A stretch of 64,000 bases of DNA from Vitrella brassicaformis (Eukaryota; Sar; Vitrellaceae), in contig CDMY01000247.1 in assembly GCA_001179505.1 (NCBI GenBank), forward strand, positions 3,958 to 67,957, written 5' to 3'. A model generated the notes under the pieces. It searched no databases. It was not told the DNA's origin and saw nothing but the letters and a program-made list of their open reading frames with translations. Positions 12,164-23,382 of this stretch are shown here, piece after piece; the stretch's first letter is position 1; the number at the start of each line of letters is the position of its first letter. The position numbers were made by a program, and so were the translations under genes.

Positions 12164-14218
12164 ATGCACAGCACATCCCCCCTTGCATCGCTCCGGCCTG
12201 CTCGCGGCGAAGTGTTGGAGCGTGCCCGTGAGCTGTTCGACCTCATCAAAACTAGGGAGGCCTACGACAATGCGGTGCAGCAGCGAGGTGCGGAAGCCCT
12301 CGAGGCCAAGATCTGCGCCACTGTGACCGACATCTGCCGTCTGGTGTCATCTAGGGTGTCATCGGCTGGTGGTCGTGCCGGTATTCGATTCAGCGGGTTG
12401 CACCAGCTGGCCCAGCTGATAGCCCTCCCCTGGCCCAGAAATGGGTCGATAGCCAAGAAGGCCGTCAACGCTGATGGCGTCCTCCCTGTGCTGATGACGC
12501 TGATGGCGGACTCCAGCCACACATCCAACCACCAGATCCAGCGCGAGGCAGTGCGGGTTCTGGGCAACATCTCATGGCGCCCTGAGCACGCTGATGCGGT
12601 GGTCGGCGCGGGGGCCATCCCTCCCCTGGTGCAGCTCGTGTCGTCGCCCCACGACGACCTGCGCGAGATGGCCATGCAGGTGCTCGACAGACTTGCGGAC
12701 GCCTCGCCAGTGGCCCGCGATTCGGTCCTGGAGGGAGGTGTCATGGAGCCGCTGCTGACGGTGGTGCGCAGCACGACGACCACAGCGGTGCTCCGCAGCG
12801 GCGTGTCGCTGGTCTTCGCCCTGTGTGGTGGCGAGTCCGCCATTTTTGGCGAAGGGACTCCTCCAGCGGTGGCGCTGGTGTCCGAGTGCCTCCCCGTGCT
12901 GGCGGAAGTCGTGGGCGCACCTGGCCAGGACGAAGACGTGTTGTCTTCGGCGGTGTTCGCGTTGCAGTGCCTGAGTGAGGGGGGCTATCACCATGCCGAT
13001 GCCGTGGTGGTGAGTGGGGTTTGCGGCCGCATGGTAGAGCTCGCGACGCAGAGCACCGTTCGCGATCCCATTCGAGTGACGGTCATGAGATTCCTGGCTA
13101 ACACAGCAGCAGGTCAGCACAAGAAATGCAACAGAACAGGGAGGGTTGTGAATCGTTGCGGCATGTGCGTGCAGGTCCCGATGACCATCGCGGTGCGCTG
13201 ATCGAGTGTGGCGTCATTCCCATGATCAAGACCGTGCTGCAGGCATACCCTGAAGGCGGCACATGGCAGTACGAAATCGCGGAGATGGCGTGCTGGACGG
13301 TATCGACAATCTGTGCGGGTACGCAAAAGAGGAGTGAAAATTAAGTATTCTCTAGGTGTGGCGCTCATTGTGTCTAGGCACGGTTGCGCACATCCAGGCG
13401 GTGTTGGATGAGGGCATTGTGCCTTTGCTGGTCAACATACTGTCGGATGGTGGATCACATGAGGATTCCATGCATTGGCGCGTGAGGTTTGTAGCGGCGA
13501 ACGCCATCGAGCGGGCGGCAGACGAAGGATCGCAGCAGCAGGTCTGTAACAAACCAACAGACAGTCATCAAGTCATCGGGTCTTCCTCATTGTTCTGTGT
13601 ACACGTGTGCGAGTGCGGATTCAGGTTCAGTATGTGATCGAGTGTGGGTGCATTCAGCCTCTGTGCGACATGCTCCACCGTGTGTCCGCCATTTCTGCCA
13701 TCAACAGCATACTATGGTGAGGAGAGAGAGAGAGAGAGAGAGAAGATCGGAAGCACAAGTGGTTGCTCCTGCTGGACAGGGCGGGACTGCGGAAGCAGCA
13801 GGCGGAGGGCCTCGCCACCAACCCCTACTCCACACTGGTCGAACAGGTGAGTGGCGGATGGACAGAAAGGTCCACGTAGACACGGCATTTGCCCCTCGAT
13901 CAGGCTGGCGGCGTGACGAAGCTCGTTGAGCTGCAGAGGAACGACAATCACAACACCTCCATGGCGGTACGATGCACACCCTCACACAGCCACACCGATA
14001 GCAAACGAGACACGAAAAGGACAAGACACCAAAAGCAGATTTGTTGTTCTCTCTGACTCACTCAGTCGATGGAGGTTTTGTTTCATCACTTCCCACACCG
14101 TGTCGACATGCAGCAAGGCGTAGACGATGAGAGTGATGGATTGGCTGACCTCGACACAGACGTCGGCCTGGACGGAGAGGAGGATAGGGAGGAGAGGGGC
14201 GAGGAGGAGGGCGGCTAG
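12164..14218 (+). CDS. importin-alpha-like armadillo protein, in-frame UGA
   Basis: Exons 12164-13112, 13175-13318, 13378-13541, 13625-13846, 13904-13966 and 14066-14218 join in phase (564 codons). Importin alpha binds nuclear localisation signals and delivers cargo with importin beta. Armadillo repeats are clear: VLGNISWRPEHADAVVGAG, then ACWTVSTICAG, then YVIECGCIQPLCDML, then AGGVTKLVELQ; the last three are close to family consensus. The N-terminus has no basic importin-beta-binding stretch, and the classical W-x3-N ladder is only partly kept. The tail is acidic. A TGA at 13718-13720 (codon 451, after ILW) lies in frame just before a GA microsatellite. The exon is open and in phase on both sides, and every possible tiny GT-AG intron there still leaves TGA. 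Family is secure; integrity is not. Confidence 0.85.
13721..13741 (+). repeat. (GA)n microsatellite inside an exon
   Basis: About ten GA units directly follow a GGTGAGG motif that looks like a splice donor. Read through, they encode alternating Glu-Arg in the importin-alpha-like frame. Confidence 0.8.
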
Positions 14219-14564
14219 TCTACCTGCATAGACAGACAGACAGACAGACGTCGACAGACAGACATGCATGCGTAGGGAGACACGCAGGGTGGATGGGTGG
14301 CTGTGTTATTTTTGATGAATACATCGTCGATCATTGGTTGCATGAGGCCATTGTCATACCATCCATCACACCCACGCTGCACAAATTGGCACACACGGGA
14401 AAATGTGTCCCAGTCGGCTACAAGTCATCAGTGTCACTCTGGCATTTGACGCGTGTCACACAGATTCAGACATCCCGAAACGCTTGCATTGACCATCACA
14501 TTTGATGTCTTTTGTCCATCCCGGGGCCATGTATGAATTCATTACCCACTCGCCTGGCCCAATC
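14219..14564. other. intergenic between convergent genes
   Basis: Contains a CAGA run at about 14,232-14,250. No coding feature is supported. Confidence 0.55.
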
Positions 14565-17500
14565 CTATCCCATCTTGTCCTTAATGTGCGTCTCCACCTT
14601 CGTCAATCGCTCGCCCATTTGCTCCTGCTGTGTCTGCATCTCCCTCAGCTGCTTTTGTATTCCTTGCAAGGAGGGAGACAAGAGACTCGAAGTGTAAGTA
14701 CGTGGATGGATCCAGCTCCTGCCTTTTCACCTGACAGCATCTCGAATTGGGAAGAGTGATTGTGGACGAGGGCTGCAGTACATCAAAACAGACACCTTTT
14801 CCCAGCCTGCCTGCTTTGTGGGTTTGAAAGTGATCCTGTCTCACCAGTCATGATGTCCGGAGATGTCGTGTCGTGATGGTCTGCGGCCTCCATCCACTTC
14901 TCGATGCTGTCCTTGAAATCGTCGCGCGCTCCACGCCTCCAACGTCTCTTGCCCTCAGTGTCCTCAGAAGACTCCTTAACCAAACACAAGAAGAACATTC
15001 GGACGAAGTTGCTATGTCATTCACCTTTCCTCACTTGTGACGTCACATAGTTGTAGAGAAGGAACACGGGCGCCAAAAGGATGACACCGATTGTGCGCAA
15101 TGCCTCCCAGTAGTCTCTCTCCTGCATCTTCTTCTGAATCTTTTCATATCCTTCGTAGATGAATGCGGGTGTGAAGGCGACGGCGCACAGGAGCGCATCG
15201 ATGGTGCAGTAGATGACTTTCATCGACCAGAAGGCAATGCGGCAGAGTGCCGACTGACGTCCGCTGATGAGGTTGGCGAGATAGTGCAAGGGCTCCGACA
15301 CGACCACAGCTGCACATACACATATCATGCTCACATATGATGGATGCAGTTGATGTCTCTTGAGGCACCGACCGATGAGGTTGAATGGCGGCGGCAGCCG
15401 CTCGTGGACAGGAATAGTGAGGTACTCATTCAACACGCGGATGCGCAGCAACCTGAAGATGTGAACGGAGAGAGAGGGAGAGCCGTTGCAGATGCGCCGC
15501 TTTCCTCTGTCTGTCTGTCTGCCTGTCTGTCTGTCTGTCTGTCTGTCGGATCTTTTTTCTTGACTCACTGATACTGGGCAGCCTGCGACTCCTCGATCAC
15601 CGCATACGTCGATGCCTGATGGCCACACAGATACACACCGACAACCGACACAGACATGAATTGAGCCCCCCGTGTCTGTCTCACCATGATAGCGATGAGC
15701 AGGTTGAGCTATCGATGCACGCGGGCAGAGAGAGAACAAGGATGGGACAGGAATGGAGTCCTTGGGTGTGTGGCTTGTCCATCGGTGCGTCACGTACGAG
15801 TATGATGGAGGAGAGGATCACGTAGGTGAACAGCAGGACGGCCCCCAGCGTGTCGTTATTGTCGATGGCATTGTTCAATGGGTCGCTGAAGTCGCCAAGA
15901 CCCGCGTAGAAACTGCACAACGCAAGGTAGACGGAGAGAGCCACGTGTCTCTTTTCCGTGTGGCTTCTCTGCTGCCATGCGCACAGTGTGAGTGTGGCTT
16001 TGGGGAAGGAGCCGAAGTGTTGATGGTCTTCGTCGGACGAGAGGACGGTGAAGATGCCCGCGAAGACCAGCAGGATGTAGACGTACAGACACAGAAACAT
16101 GCTTATGTCCGACAACATCTTCACCACAGCTCTGACACACACACCGACGAAGACATGACAGCGTTATGTCTCTCCGTGGCTGTGTGTCTTCTGTGTGTGG
16201 TTCTCTCTCTCACGGACAGGATGAGTGGTCCCACGGTTGGGTGAAGGCTGGCGGTTTGGAGGAATCGCAGGGCAAAGAGGAGCGCAATCAGAACTCCTGA
16301 ACCGATCTCTGCTCCCGCCGAGTAGCCAGTGAAGTGGATGGTAATGAAGCCGACGATCGACACGCCGCTTGCAAAGTCCACGTGATTCCTTTACGAATGC
16401 CCACACACACAACGGCATAGGGATGAATTCTGGAGCACGAAGACTGATATGTACCATATGTCTCCCCAGTACGCTGCCTTGAGACGTAAGGCCTGCGCAC
16501 ACATAGAGAGTGCTGATGATCAGGCGTGTCTCCCCCGCTCCTCTCGTCTGTCTTACCTGGAAGACCTCCAGAAGTATGAAGCCAGTGCCGGTGAGCACTG
16601 CTCCCCACAGCCACATCGAGGGCCACACCCACGGCATCATCACATCGCTGTCTCCCTTGATCGACTCGATGTGCAGCAGCACAAAGGCCACCCTGACAAC
16701 AGACACAATGAGGAGATGCTGTACGTTTCTGTGCATCGGTCTGTACGAATGGGTATAAGTCTCACATCAGCAGCATTGACAGCACGCGGCTGATGAAGAC
16801 ATCACGGGGTGCGAGTTTCATGCTCCAGTTTTCGTATTCCTCCTTCCAATGCTTCTCGACAAGAGAGATGCAGTTGGCTGTCGGAGTCATTGGCAGCAAA
16901 ATGGAAGGAAGGAGACATGAGTTGCCTGACACACAGGCGGACAGGAGGACATCTCTTGTGTGGATTACCTTGTGTGACGACTTGGAGTGGCTCTGAGGAC
17001 TCAAGCAGCGCAAACCAATCTCTCTCTTTGCCTTCAAGTGACTTTCGAAAGACCCAGGTCTTTGTATCGGCGCAGAAAGTGGCTATGAGTGCCTGAGTCA
17101 ATCCCACAATGCGGGGAAGTAAAATCACCGCAGACGTTCCTCCCTGTCTCTTTACCTCGAGCCAATTGCCTATCTTTGCCAGGTCATCTGTGAGGGAGTC
17201 ACTCGATCGTGTCTGCATCAGCCGACGAAAAACGGAGCAGCAGCGAAGGCAGTCGAGGCCCAGCGACTCAGAGCGGTCCTTCAGGAACCCCTTCGCGAAG
17301 GGCACCACCTCCTCGAGATCCTGTGCCGCCACATCCGGCATTTTCGCGCCTCGCTCGAGCAGCTCCATGACCACATCTCCATCGACGCCGACCATCGCAA
17401 CGACGACTTTCGGCTTCTTGAGGGCAAAGTCGAGAGGCGTCTCTCCGTCCTGTTACAGTCATGAGGTCACCAGCAGAGACAACTTCGACACACAGCTTGA

Positions 17501-18703
17501 TATGACGACTTACATCGTTTTTTATCTTTAACAGATCTTGGTTTTCGTTCAGAATCCACTCGACCACATCGGAATTGCCCCGCACTGCAGGAAAAGAGCG
17601 AAACCATGATGAGGACTTATGCACCTGTGTGGTCGTCATTTGCAGGCCTGACTGACTTGCTGCGTCGTGAAGAGGCGTCCGCCCATTCTGAACCACAGCA
17701 TGAATGGGACGCTTCCTAAGTCATGCGTCACTCGACAGGTCATTGTCCTGACCTCGCTCAGAGCTTCCAGGAGCTCCTTTCCGCCCCACTCGACAAACTT
17801 CTCCACAACATCGACTGACCCGCGTCTCGCTGCAAAATGAAGGGGCGTTCTGCCCTTCTGCAAAGCCGCAGCAGTGAAGCGCACAATAGGTGAACGGACT
17901 GGTGAAGCAGGGCGAAGGAAAGCCTCAAACACAATACCTGATCTTTCATGTTGAGAAGGTGCTGCCTGTCGTGCAGCAGCACCTCCAGGACAGCCACATC
18001 TGAACACTTCACTGAGACAACACACGCATGGGCTGGCTGCGTGGCTCCACCATGTATGTTTTGTTATACGATGATGTGTACATGCGGCATAATGGATGGC
18101 AGAGTCGCAGCTGGCCCATTTCCGATGTGCCCACTCTCCAGTCGTCAGCACTTTCTCGGCTTGCTCAGGCGACAGACCGGCGAGGGCATTCCGCAGACCC
18201 TCCACATCTGATGCATCGATGACCTCTTTGATGCTGTCTCTCAGCGACTGAGTCGGTTCCCAATCGTCGGCGGCCGGGGCACCCACCAAGGGCACCTGCA
18301 GATGAAACACAAACGACCAACAGACCTCTGAGAGTGTGTGACCGTGCCACTGCCCGCATCACACCTGCTCAAAGCGTCTCGGTGCCTTGGTGATGTCATC
18401 GGTGACGTCAGGCGGCTGGGGCTCCACCAGCCCCTGCTCATCGTCAAGCAGCAGAGGGACCTGGTCACTCGCTTGACGGGAGGCCGACATCTGCATTGTA
18501 ATTTAAGGGCATATCGGCCGTGTGTCGAGACCTCTGACTTTCACGATGCCTGCCTTTCTGTCATTGATGGGCTTCTGTGCTTCGGCGTCCGACGCAGCAT
18601 CCTCGACTCGCGGCAGCTGGATGTAGTGCCCCTCATGAGCAGCTTTGTCGCCCTTCCGACCCTGCGGCCGCTGGGGTCGCTGCTGGTTCACAAAGCCCAG
18701 CAT
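14565..18703 (-). CDS. ankyrin-repeat TRP-like cation channel, copy 1
   Basis: A many-exon gene (about 20 exons). N-terminal exon from ATG 18703 (YIQLPRVED), then MSASRQASDQ, then the shared block VPLVGAPAADDW. Ankyrin repeats follow: KGRTPLHFAARRGSVDVVEKF, NGRTPLHDAAS, GNSDVVEWIL, DGETPLDFAL. The membrane part has six hydrophobic segments (for example VAFVLLHIESI, GFILLEVFQ, MFLCLYVYILLVFAGIF). A pore loop YAGLGDF resembles the GMGD filter of TRPV channels, and the last helix ends VLNLLIAIM, the TRP S6 signature, followed by a helix (AQYQLLRIRVLNEYL) at the TRP-box position. The C-terminus is charged with a coiled coil (QLREMQTQQEQMGERL) and stops at TAG. Probably a non-selective or calcium channel in a cell membrane; gating is unknown. 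Confidence 0.85.
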
Positions 18704-18972
18704 TTTTGGGATGGTTTTTCCCTCCTCACCCGAGACGCCGCTCGAGACGCCCGGGCCCACAACGCCCCCACGCCAAGAAACCCTTCCACGCCGTGCAGTG
18801 ACTCTAGTAAGAGATGGAAAGAGCTTCGTCAATGCCGTGAAGAGCTTGAAGCAATGGATCGTTCAAAGTCAGTGTCTGACTGTCACAGTCACGACGTCTA
18901 TGGCACTCGCGTATGTACAGAACAGGGAAGGGCAAGACAACTTCGCCATCGGACATTCACCGTCAGCCGGTT

Positions 18973-19657
18973 TCATTCAAATGTGTAGTATTTCTTGATC
19001 GCTTTGGTCACTACAGACAGACAGCCAGACAGACACACGCGAACCCCCTGTGTCCCTACCCTGGTATACGTCATGTGTCCACGTGTGCTTGTGCGCCAGC
19101 TCACCGTCCCACTTGCAAGTCATGCCCTTGGGGAATTTGACGAGATCGCCCGCCTGGATCAGCACCGGCGTGCCGCCGGTCGGCGTCACCGTCACCTCAC
19201 CTGTAGGCAATGCACCCAACCACATGATGCAATCACACATACCAGCAGCGCGTAAGCCACCAGTCTATGTAGCAAATCAAATCATGATATCACCTTCTAT
19301 GACGTAGGCCGTTTCATTGTCCGAGTAAGTCCACGAGAAGTTGCTGACCTCGCAGCCCCATGTGCCCCATCCCTTCACACCCAAGGAGTCCAACTTAGCC
19401 TGCACAGAATGCAGTAAAGCAGAGCAGCAGCATGGCGATGCGTTGCATTCATAAAGCATCTCGCAGTGTGTGATTCCTGCACAGATCTATACCTGCGGCG
19501 GCTGCCTTTCCACGTCTATCTTCCATTGCGGTCGTGCGCCAATCTGAATCATGGACAAGAAGCTGCCTTTTGGATGTTCGTCAGCTGCTCCTGGGCAGCT
19601 CCTCCGCCGGCCCTTGCAAACAGTTTTTGGAAGCTCGCCGGCGAGATAAGCTCGCAT
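18973..19657 (-). CDS. small cupin (EutQ/DUF861-like)
   Basis: Four exons (19657-19493, 19399-19294, 19200-19105, 19010-18973) join exactly in phase and give 134 residues. The cupin barrel is clear: NFSWTYSDNETAYVIEGEVT, then GGTPVLIQAGDLVKFPKGM, then CKWDV and the ending KKYYTFE, all typical of the cupin_3 family. Cupins of this type have a single conserved barrel; the substrate is usually unknown. The 55-residue N-terminal extension (MRAYLAGELPK) could be an organelle leader. It is divergent with the next gene, with start codons 116 bp apart. Confidence 0.85.
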
Positions 19658-19773
19658 CAGCGAAGAGAGAGAAGAAGCGGCGAGGAGTGCTCGGCCTGGC
19701 GTGCGATAGATCTGGTCCAGCTTCTATTGAGTTCATCGTTTGTTGAATCGATTTAGCACGTGATTCGGCTGAA
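19658..19773. promoter_or_regulatory. 116-bp putative bidirectional promoter
   Basis: The start codons of the cupin (minus) and the saccharopine-dehydrogenase-like gene (plus) flank this gap, so both 5' regions must lie here or overlap the coding exons. It includes TTGAATCGATTTAGCACGTG. Inference from spacing only. Confidence 0.4.
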
Positions 19774-21957
19774 ATGGCCTCGCAGCTTCTCTTGATTGTG
19801 TCGGTCTGCGTGACACATCAGTTGACATCATTCGTAGCCGCATTCCGGCCCTTTGGCCCGCCTGCATCTGCAGCACCTTCATCTCTCAGACGGCGCCTGA
19901 CGAGGATGAGTGCAGTGCCGCCGTTCATTCCACGAGTCACATCCACTGCCAAGGTGCTTGTCATAGGTACGCAAGCATCACAACAAGTGCATTCACGTGC
20001 AGATCTTCCGTTGTTTTGTTTTCAGGCGGCACAGGGCGTGTGGGCGGGTCAGTGGTCCGGGCGCTTCGCGAGATGGTGCCGCAGGAGCCGCCTCTAGCGG
20101 GGATGCAGCCCATCATCGTTGTGGGTGGGCGCGACAGGGGGGCTTTCCTGCAGACCAGGGAGCGGCTGATGGAGCAGGATCTGGCGGCCATGATGACCGA
20201 GGGGAGAGAGTTCAGTGGCGAGGGGCTGTTTGGGTCCCGGGGAGGGGGCGATGAAGGCGGTGGTGGCTTTGTGGAGGGCGAGCGGGTGCAGCTGGGGGGA
20301 AACAGGTGGGTGAAACGGATAGCTGCAGTAGGATATGTCACTACACTGGTGCCCGTGTGTGTCAGGCCGACCCTTAAATTCTTCGAGGTCGACGCCACTG
20401 ATCCGTCGAGCGTCGCGCATGCCATCGAGTCGACAAGTTGTGACCTGGTGGTGCACACGGCAGGGCCCTTCCAGCGGTCGACCAGAGCAGCTGTGTTGGA
20501 GGGCCTCTTGAGAAGCGGACACAAATGCGGCTATGTGGATGTGTGTGACGACTACAGTGCTGCCATGATGGCCAAGCAGATGCACGAAGAAGCCGTCAGC
20601 AAGGGAGTCACGGCCATCCTCTCCGGTGGGCTGGCTGATTGAACCTGTTTCTCTGTGTTTACACACGCTTCATATGTTTCTTTTCCTTTCTGTTCAGGCG
20701 GCATATGGCCTGGTGTGTCCAACCTGATGGCTCTGGAGGCTGCTGAGCTCCTTGGCGGGGTGGACAAGGTCGAGTCGACAGAATTCTCCTTCTTCACCGC
20801 AGGCAGCGGGGGCGCAGGTGGGGACCTGGACACCGCGGACTGCCTGACCGCGTGACACTCTTCTGTCTGCTTCATGTCTGCAGGTGCGACCCTCATCAGC
20901 GCGACCTTTCTTATCCTTGCCGAAAAGGTGCACAGAAACGACCCACATCCATCGTAAGCGAACGTCATCTTTGCGTGCGTGTTGTCTGTGCGAAGGCCCT
21001 TGCATACGAGAAGGGCGAGGCCGTGCACTATCCCGCCGGCAGCGGCATCCGCTCAGTCGACTTTGGCGAGAGCATCGGGTCGAGGAAGGTCTACCGAATA
21101 AACCTGCTGGAGGTGAGTTAGGCACACAAACGAAAGCCTTGCTATGTCCAGCCAAGTGTGGGAGAATGTCTGAGTGTGACTTCTTCAGACCGAGTCGTGT
21201 CATCACGTGTTGGGTGTGCCGAACACGAGCACTTACTTCGCCACCGCTCCCGAGTTCTGGAACGACCTGCTGCGGTTGACGACCCTCCTGCCGTCAGACA
21301 TACTCGGTGAGCACTGACTCGCCGACGGACATTGCGGGCGACACTGACAGCATGGTGGTCGTGCTGTATGTCTGTCTGCAGGGAATCGCGAGCTGATGTA
21401 CAGCTTTTCTGACTTCTCGATGCCTGTGATCCGAGCAGTCGATGCATTCGTGGGCGCGGCGAACGCGATGCGAGTGGATGCACGGGATAAGAACGGCAGG
21501 TACAACGAAACCCGCACATGGGAATGGGCTATTAGAGCAAAGATCGACGGATGAGTGTGTGTGCGTTGTCTTCAGGCACGCGGTGTGTCTGTACGGCCAC
21601 AGCGATCTCGAAGGTGAAACGCCGAAAGAGGATGGACACGCCAAAGGGCAGAGGTAAACCCACCTGTCTGTCCTTTCTGTCCCTTCAGTTTGTGTGGGCG
21701 AGGCAGTGGCGTCATTCGCCATCGAGCTGCTCCTGCAGCGCATCACGGGAGGCCCGCCAGCCGTCCCTCCCGGCGTGTGGCTGCCAGAGGAGACATGCAA
21801 GAACGACAAGGCCCTCAGAGAGCGGATTGTGCGGCGAAGCGCGCGGACAGCGTATCAGTACGACAGCTACGTCGTCAAGGAGGGCGAGAGGGATGGCGAG
21901 AGGGAGGAGAGGAACCGATTCGAGTCCATCAGCAGGGGCATCATGGCTGGGCGGTAG
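19774..21957 (+). CDS. saccharopine-dehydrogenase-like NAD(P) enzyme with plastid-type leader
   Basis: Ten exons (19774-19966, 20026-20305, 20366-20625, 20698-20817, 20884-20927, 20996-21112, 21189-21306, 21382-21499, 21576-21613, 21689-21957) join in phase to 518 residues. The leader MASQLLLIVSVCVTH...SFVAAFRPF is a signal peptide followed by a Ser/Arg-rich region with a Phe at the junction, as in complex-plastid targeting. Next comes a Rossmann start KVLVIGGTGRVGGSVVRAL, then CDLVVHTAGPFQ, GYVDVCDDY and GIWPGVSNLMA, the pattern of the saccharopine dehydrogenase NADP-binding family. That family also includes uncharacterised membrane oxidoreductases, so the exact substrate is not known. An Arg/Glu-rich insert with Gly runs lies in exon 2. 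Stop TAG. Confidence 0.85.
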
Positions 21958-22208
21958 CCTGGGAGAGAGGAGGCAGGCATCCGTGAGGGAGAAAGTTTTT
22001 GTAGTAAGAGACACGAGAGCGAATTTTTCGCCGGAAGCAGTATCTCAAATAGGGTATCTAGGATGCGTAGCATGAGTGAAGACGAAAGGTATTCGAGTAT
22101 AACTTATGGAGACTGATTGAATCTCTGCGCAGCTATCTTAAGATGTGAGGGTTTGTGGGGTTTGTCGCAGCAGACAGAAATGAATCACAGAAAAAGATGG
22201 GAGCATCA

Positions 22209-22797
22209 TGCCCGACGACGAGCTGCCGGAGGCCAGCTGGGCCACCGGATCAATGATTTTCGAGGCAAGCTATGCAAACACACACAGCTCACATCCATTG
22301 TTGTGTCTGTCTGGGTGTCTGCATCCGGACAGGTGAAGTATTACCCATGGCGAGTGCCGGGCGAGCAGTGGCAGGCCCCTTTTGGCTCTGCATGGCCGCA
22401 GCGGTCTTCTTCCCGGCGCTCTCACTCATTCTCGCCATACAGCTGGGCCACACAGATCTAATCTGCCGTCTCAATGGGCTCTGCTGCCTCTCTCCCTCTC
22501 TCTCTCTGTCTGTGTGTGTGTGTGTGTGTGTGCAACTATCGCGCAGCTCATGGGTACAGCAAGATCCCCTACTCGCTGCTCAACTCCCACCCCCAGCCCT
22601 CACCCCTCCTCTCCTCACACCAAGCGTCCGCCCCGCCCACCCCCGGACACATGCACCACCACCACCATGTGCAGCCACATGCACACCATGTGGGGCCAAC
22701 AGGGCTGTCTGCGGGCGACTCTTTTGAGGGCAGGAGTCTGCCAGTGGTGCCGGCCAATCTGCCTGGGACAGTCACGGAGGGCTACAGGGCGCTTTAG
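22209..22797 (+). CDS. small single-pass membrane protein with His-rich tail
   Basis: The secure part starts at ATG 22347 and has one hydrophobic helix (FWLCMAAAVFFPALSLILAI). It splices from about 22,462 (donor GTCTCA) to 22,548 and continues with PHGYSKIPYSLLNSHPQP, a Pro/Ser stretch, a run of five His (HMHHHHHVQPHAHH), and ends YRAL before TAG. An upstream open segment at 22209 (MPDDELPEASWATGS) may be a first exon joined by a GC-AG intron, which I cannot prove. Possibly metal-binding tail; function unknown. Confidence 0.5.
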
Positions 22798-23382
22798 TGT
22801 GGCTACGGGGGGGTGTTTGATTTGCGGGCATGGACGGACTGCATGGAAGAACGGTGGGATGGTGTTGGCGGGAGATGGGTTATGGTTTGTGTTTTTGGTC
22901 GTCGGCATTGTCGGTAATATGTTTTGTCTGGTGTGTGGCGATGAGTGGGAAGGGGTCTCGCAACTGATTCCTGCGAACATTTAGTTAGGTCGATATACTT
23001 ATGTTTCAGTGATGGATGTGTGCGCACTTACTCCATGCACACACGTACTGCACACAGTTAGGAATGCACAAGGAGAGAAAGGCAGGCAGGAAGGCCATCA
23101 CACCACTCCATCCATCCATCCATCCACAGAGAGAAAGAGGAGAGGGAAAGACTCAGATGAAATATACCCCTACACAGACAGACAGACACGCAAACAAAAA
23201 ACACACCTCCCTGTCCACCAGTCAAATGCACCACCAGCACCCGATCGCCAGCCACCACCACTCACCCCACGATGACGTCTCTCGAGACCGAATCGCTGCA
23301 GCAGACGGCGGGCGGCACCAACCGACACGGGGTAGCGGTCAGCGAGTGGATAAGATCCATCAGCCTCAGGTGCCTCGGTCGT
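22798..23382. other. intergenic
   Basis: Contains CATC runs near 23,105-23,126 and CAGA runs near 23,175-23,190. Frame of the minus gene stays open past its UAG at 23385 for about 40 codons, so its true end is uncertain. Confidence 0.4.
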
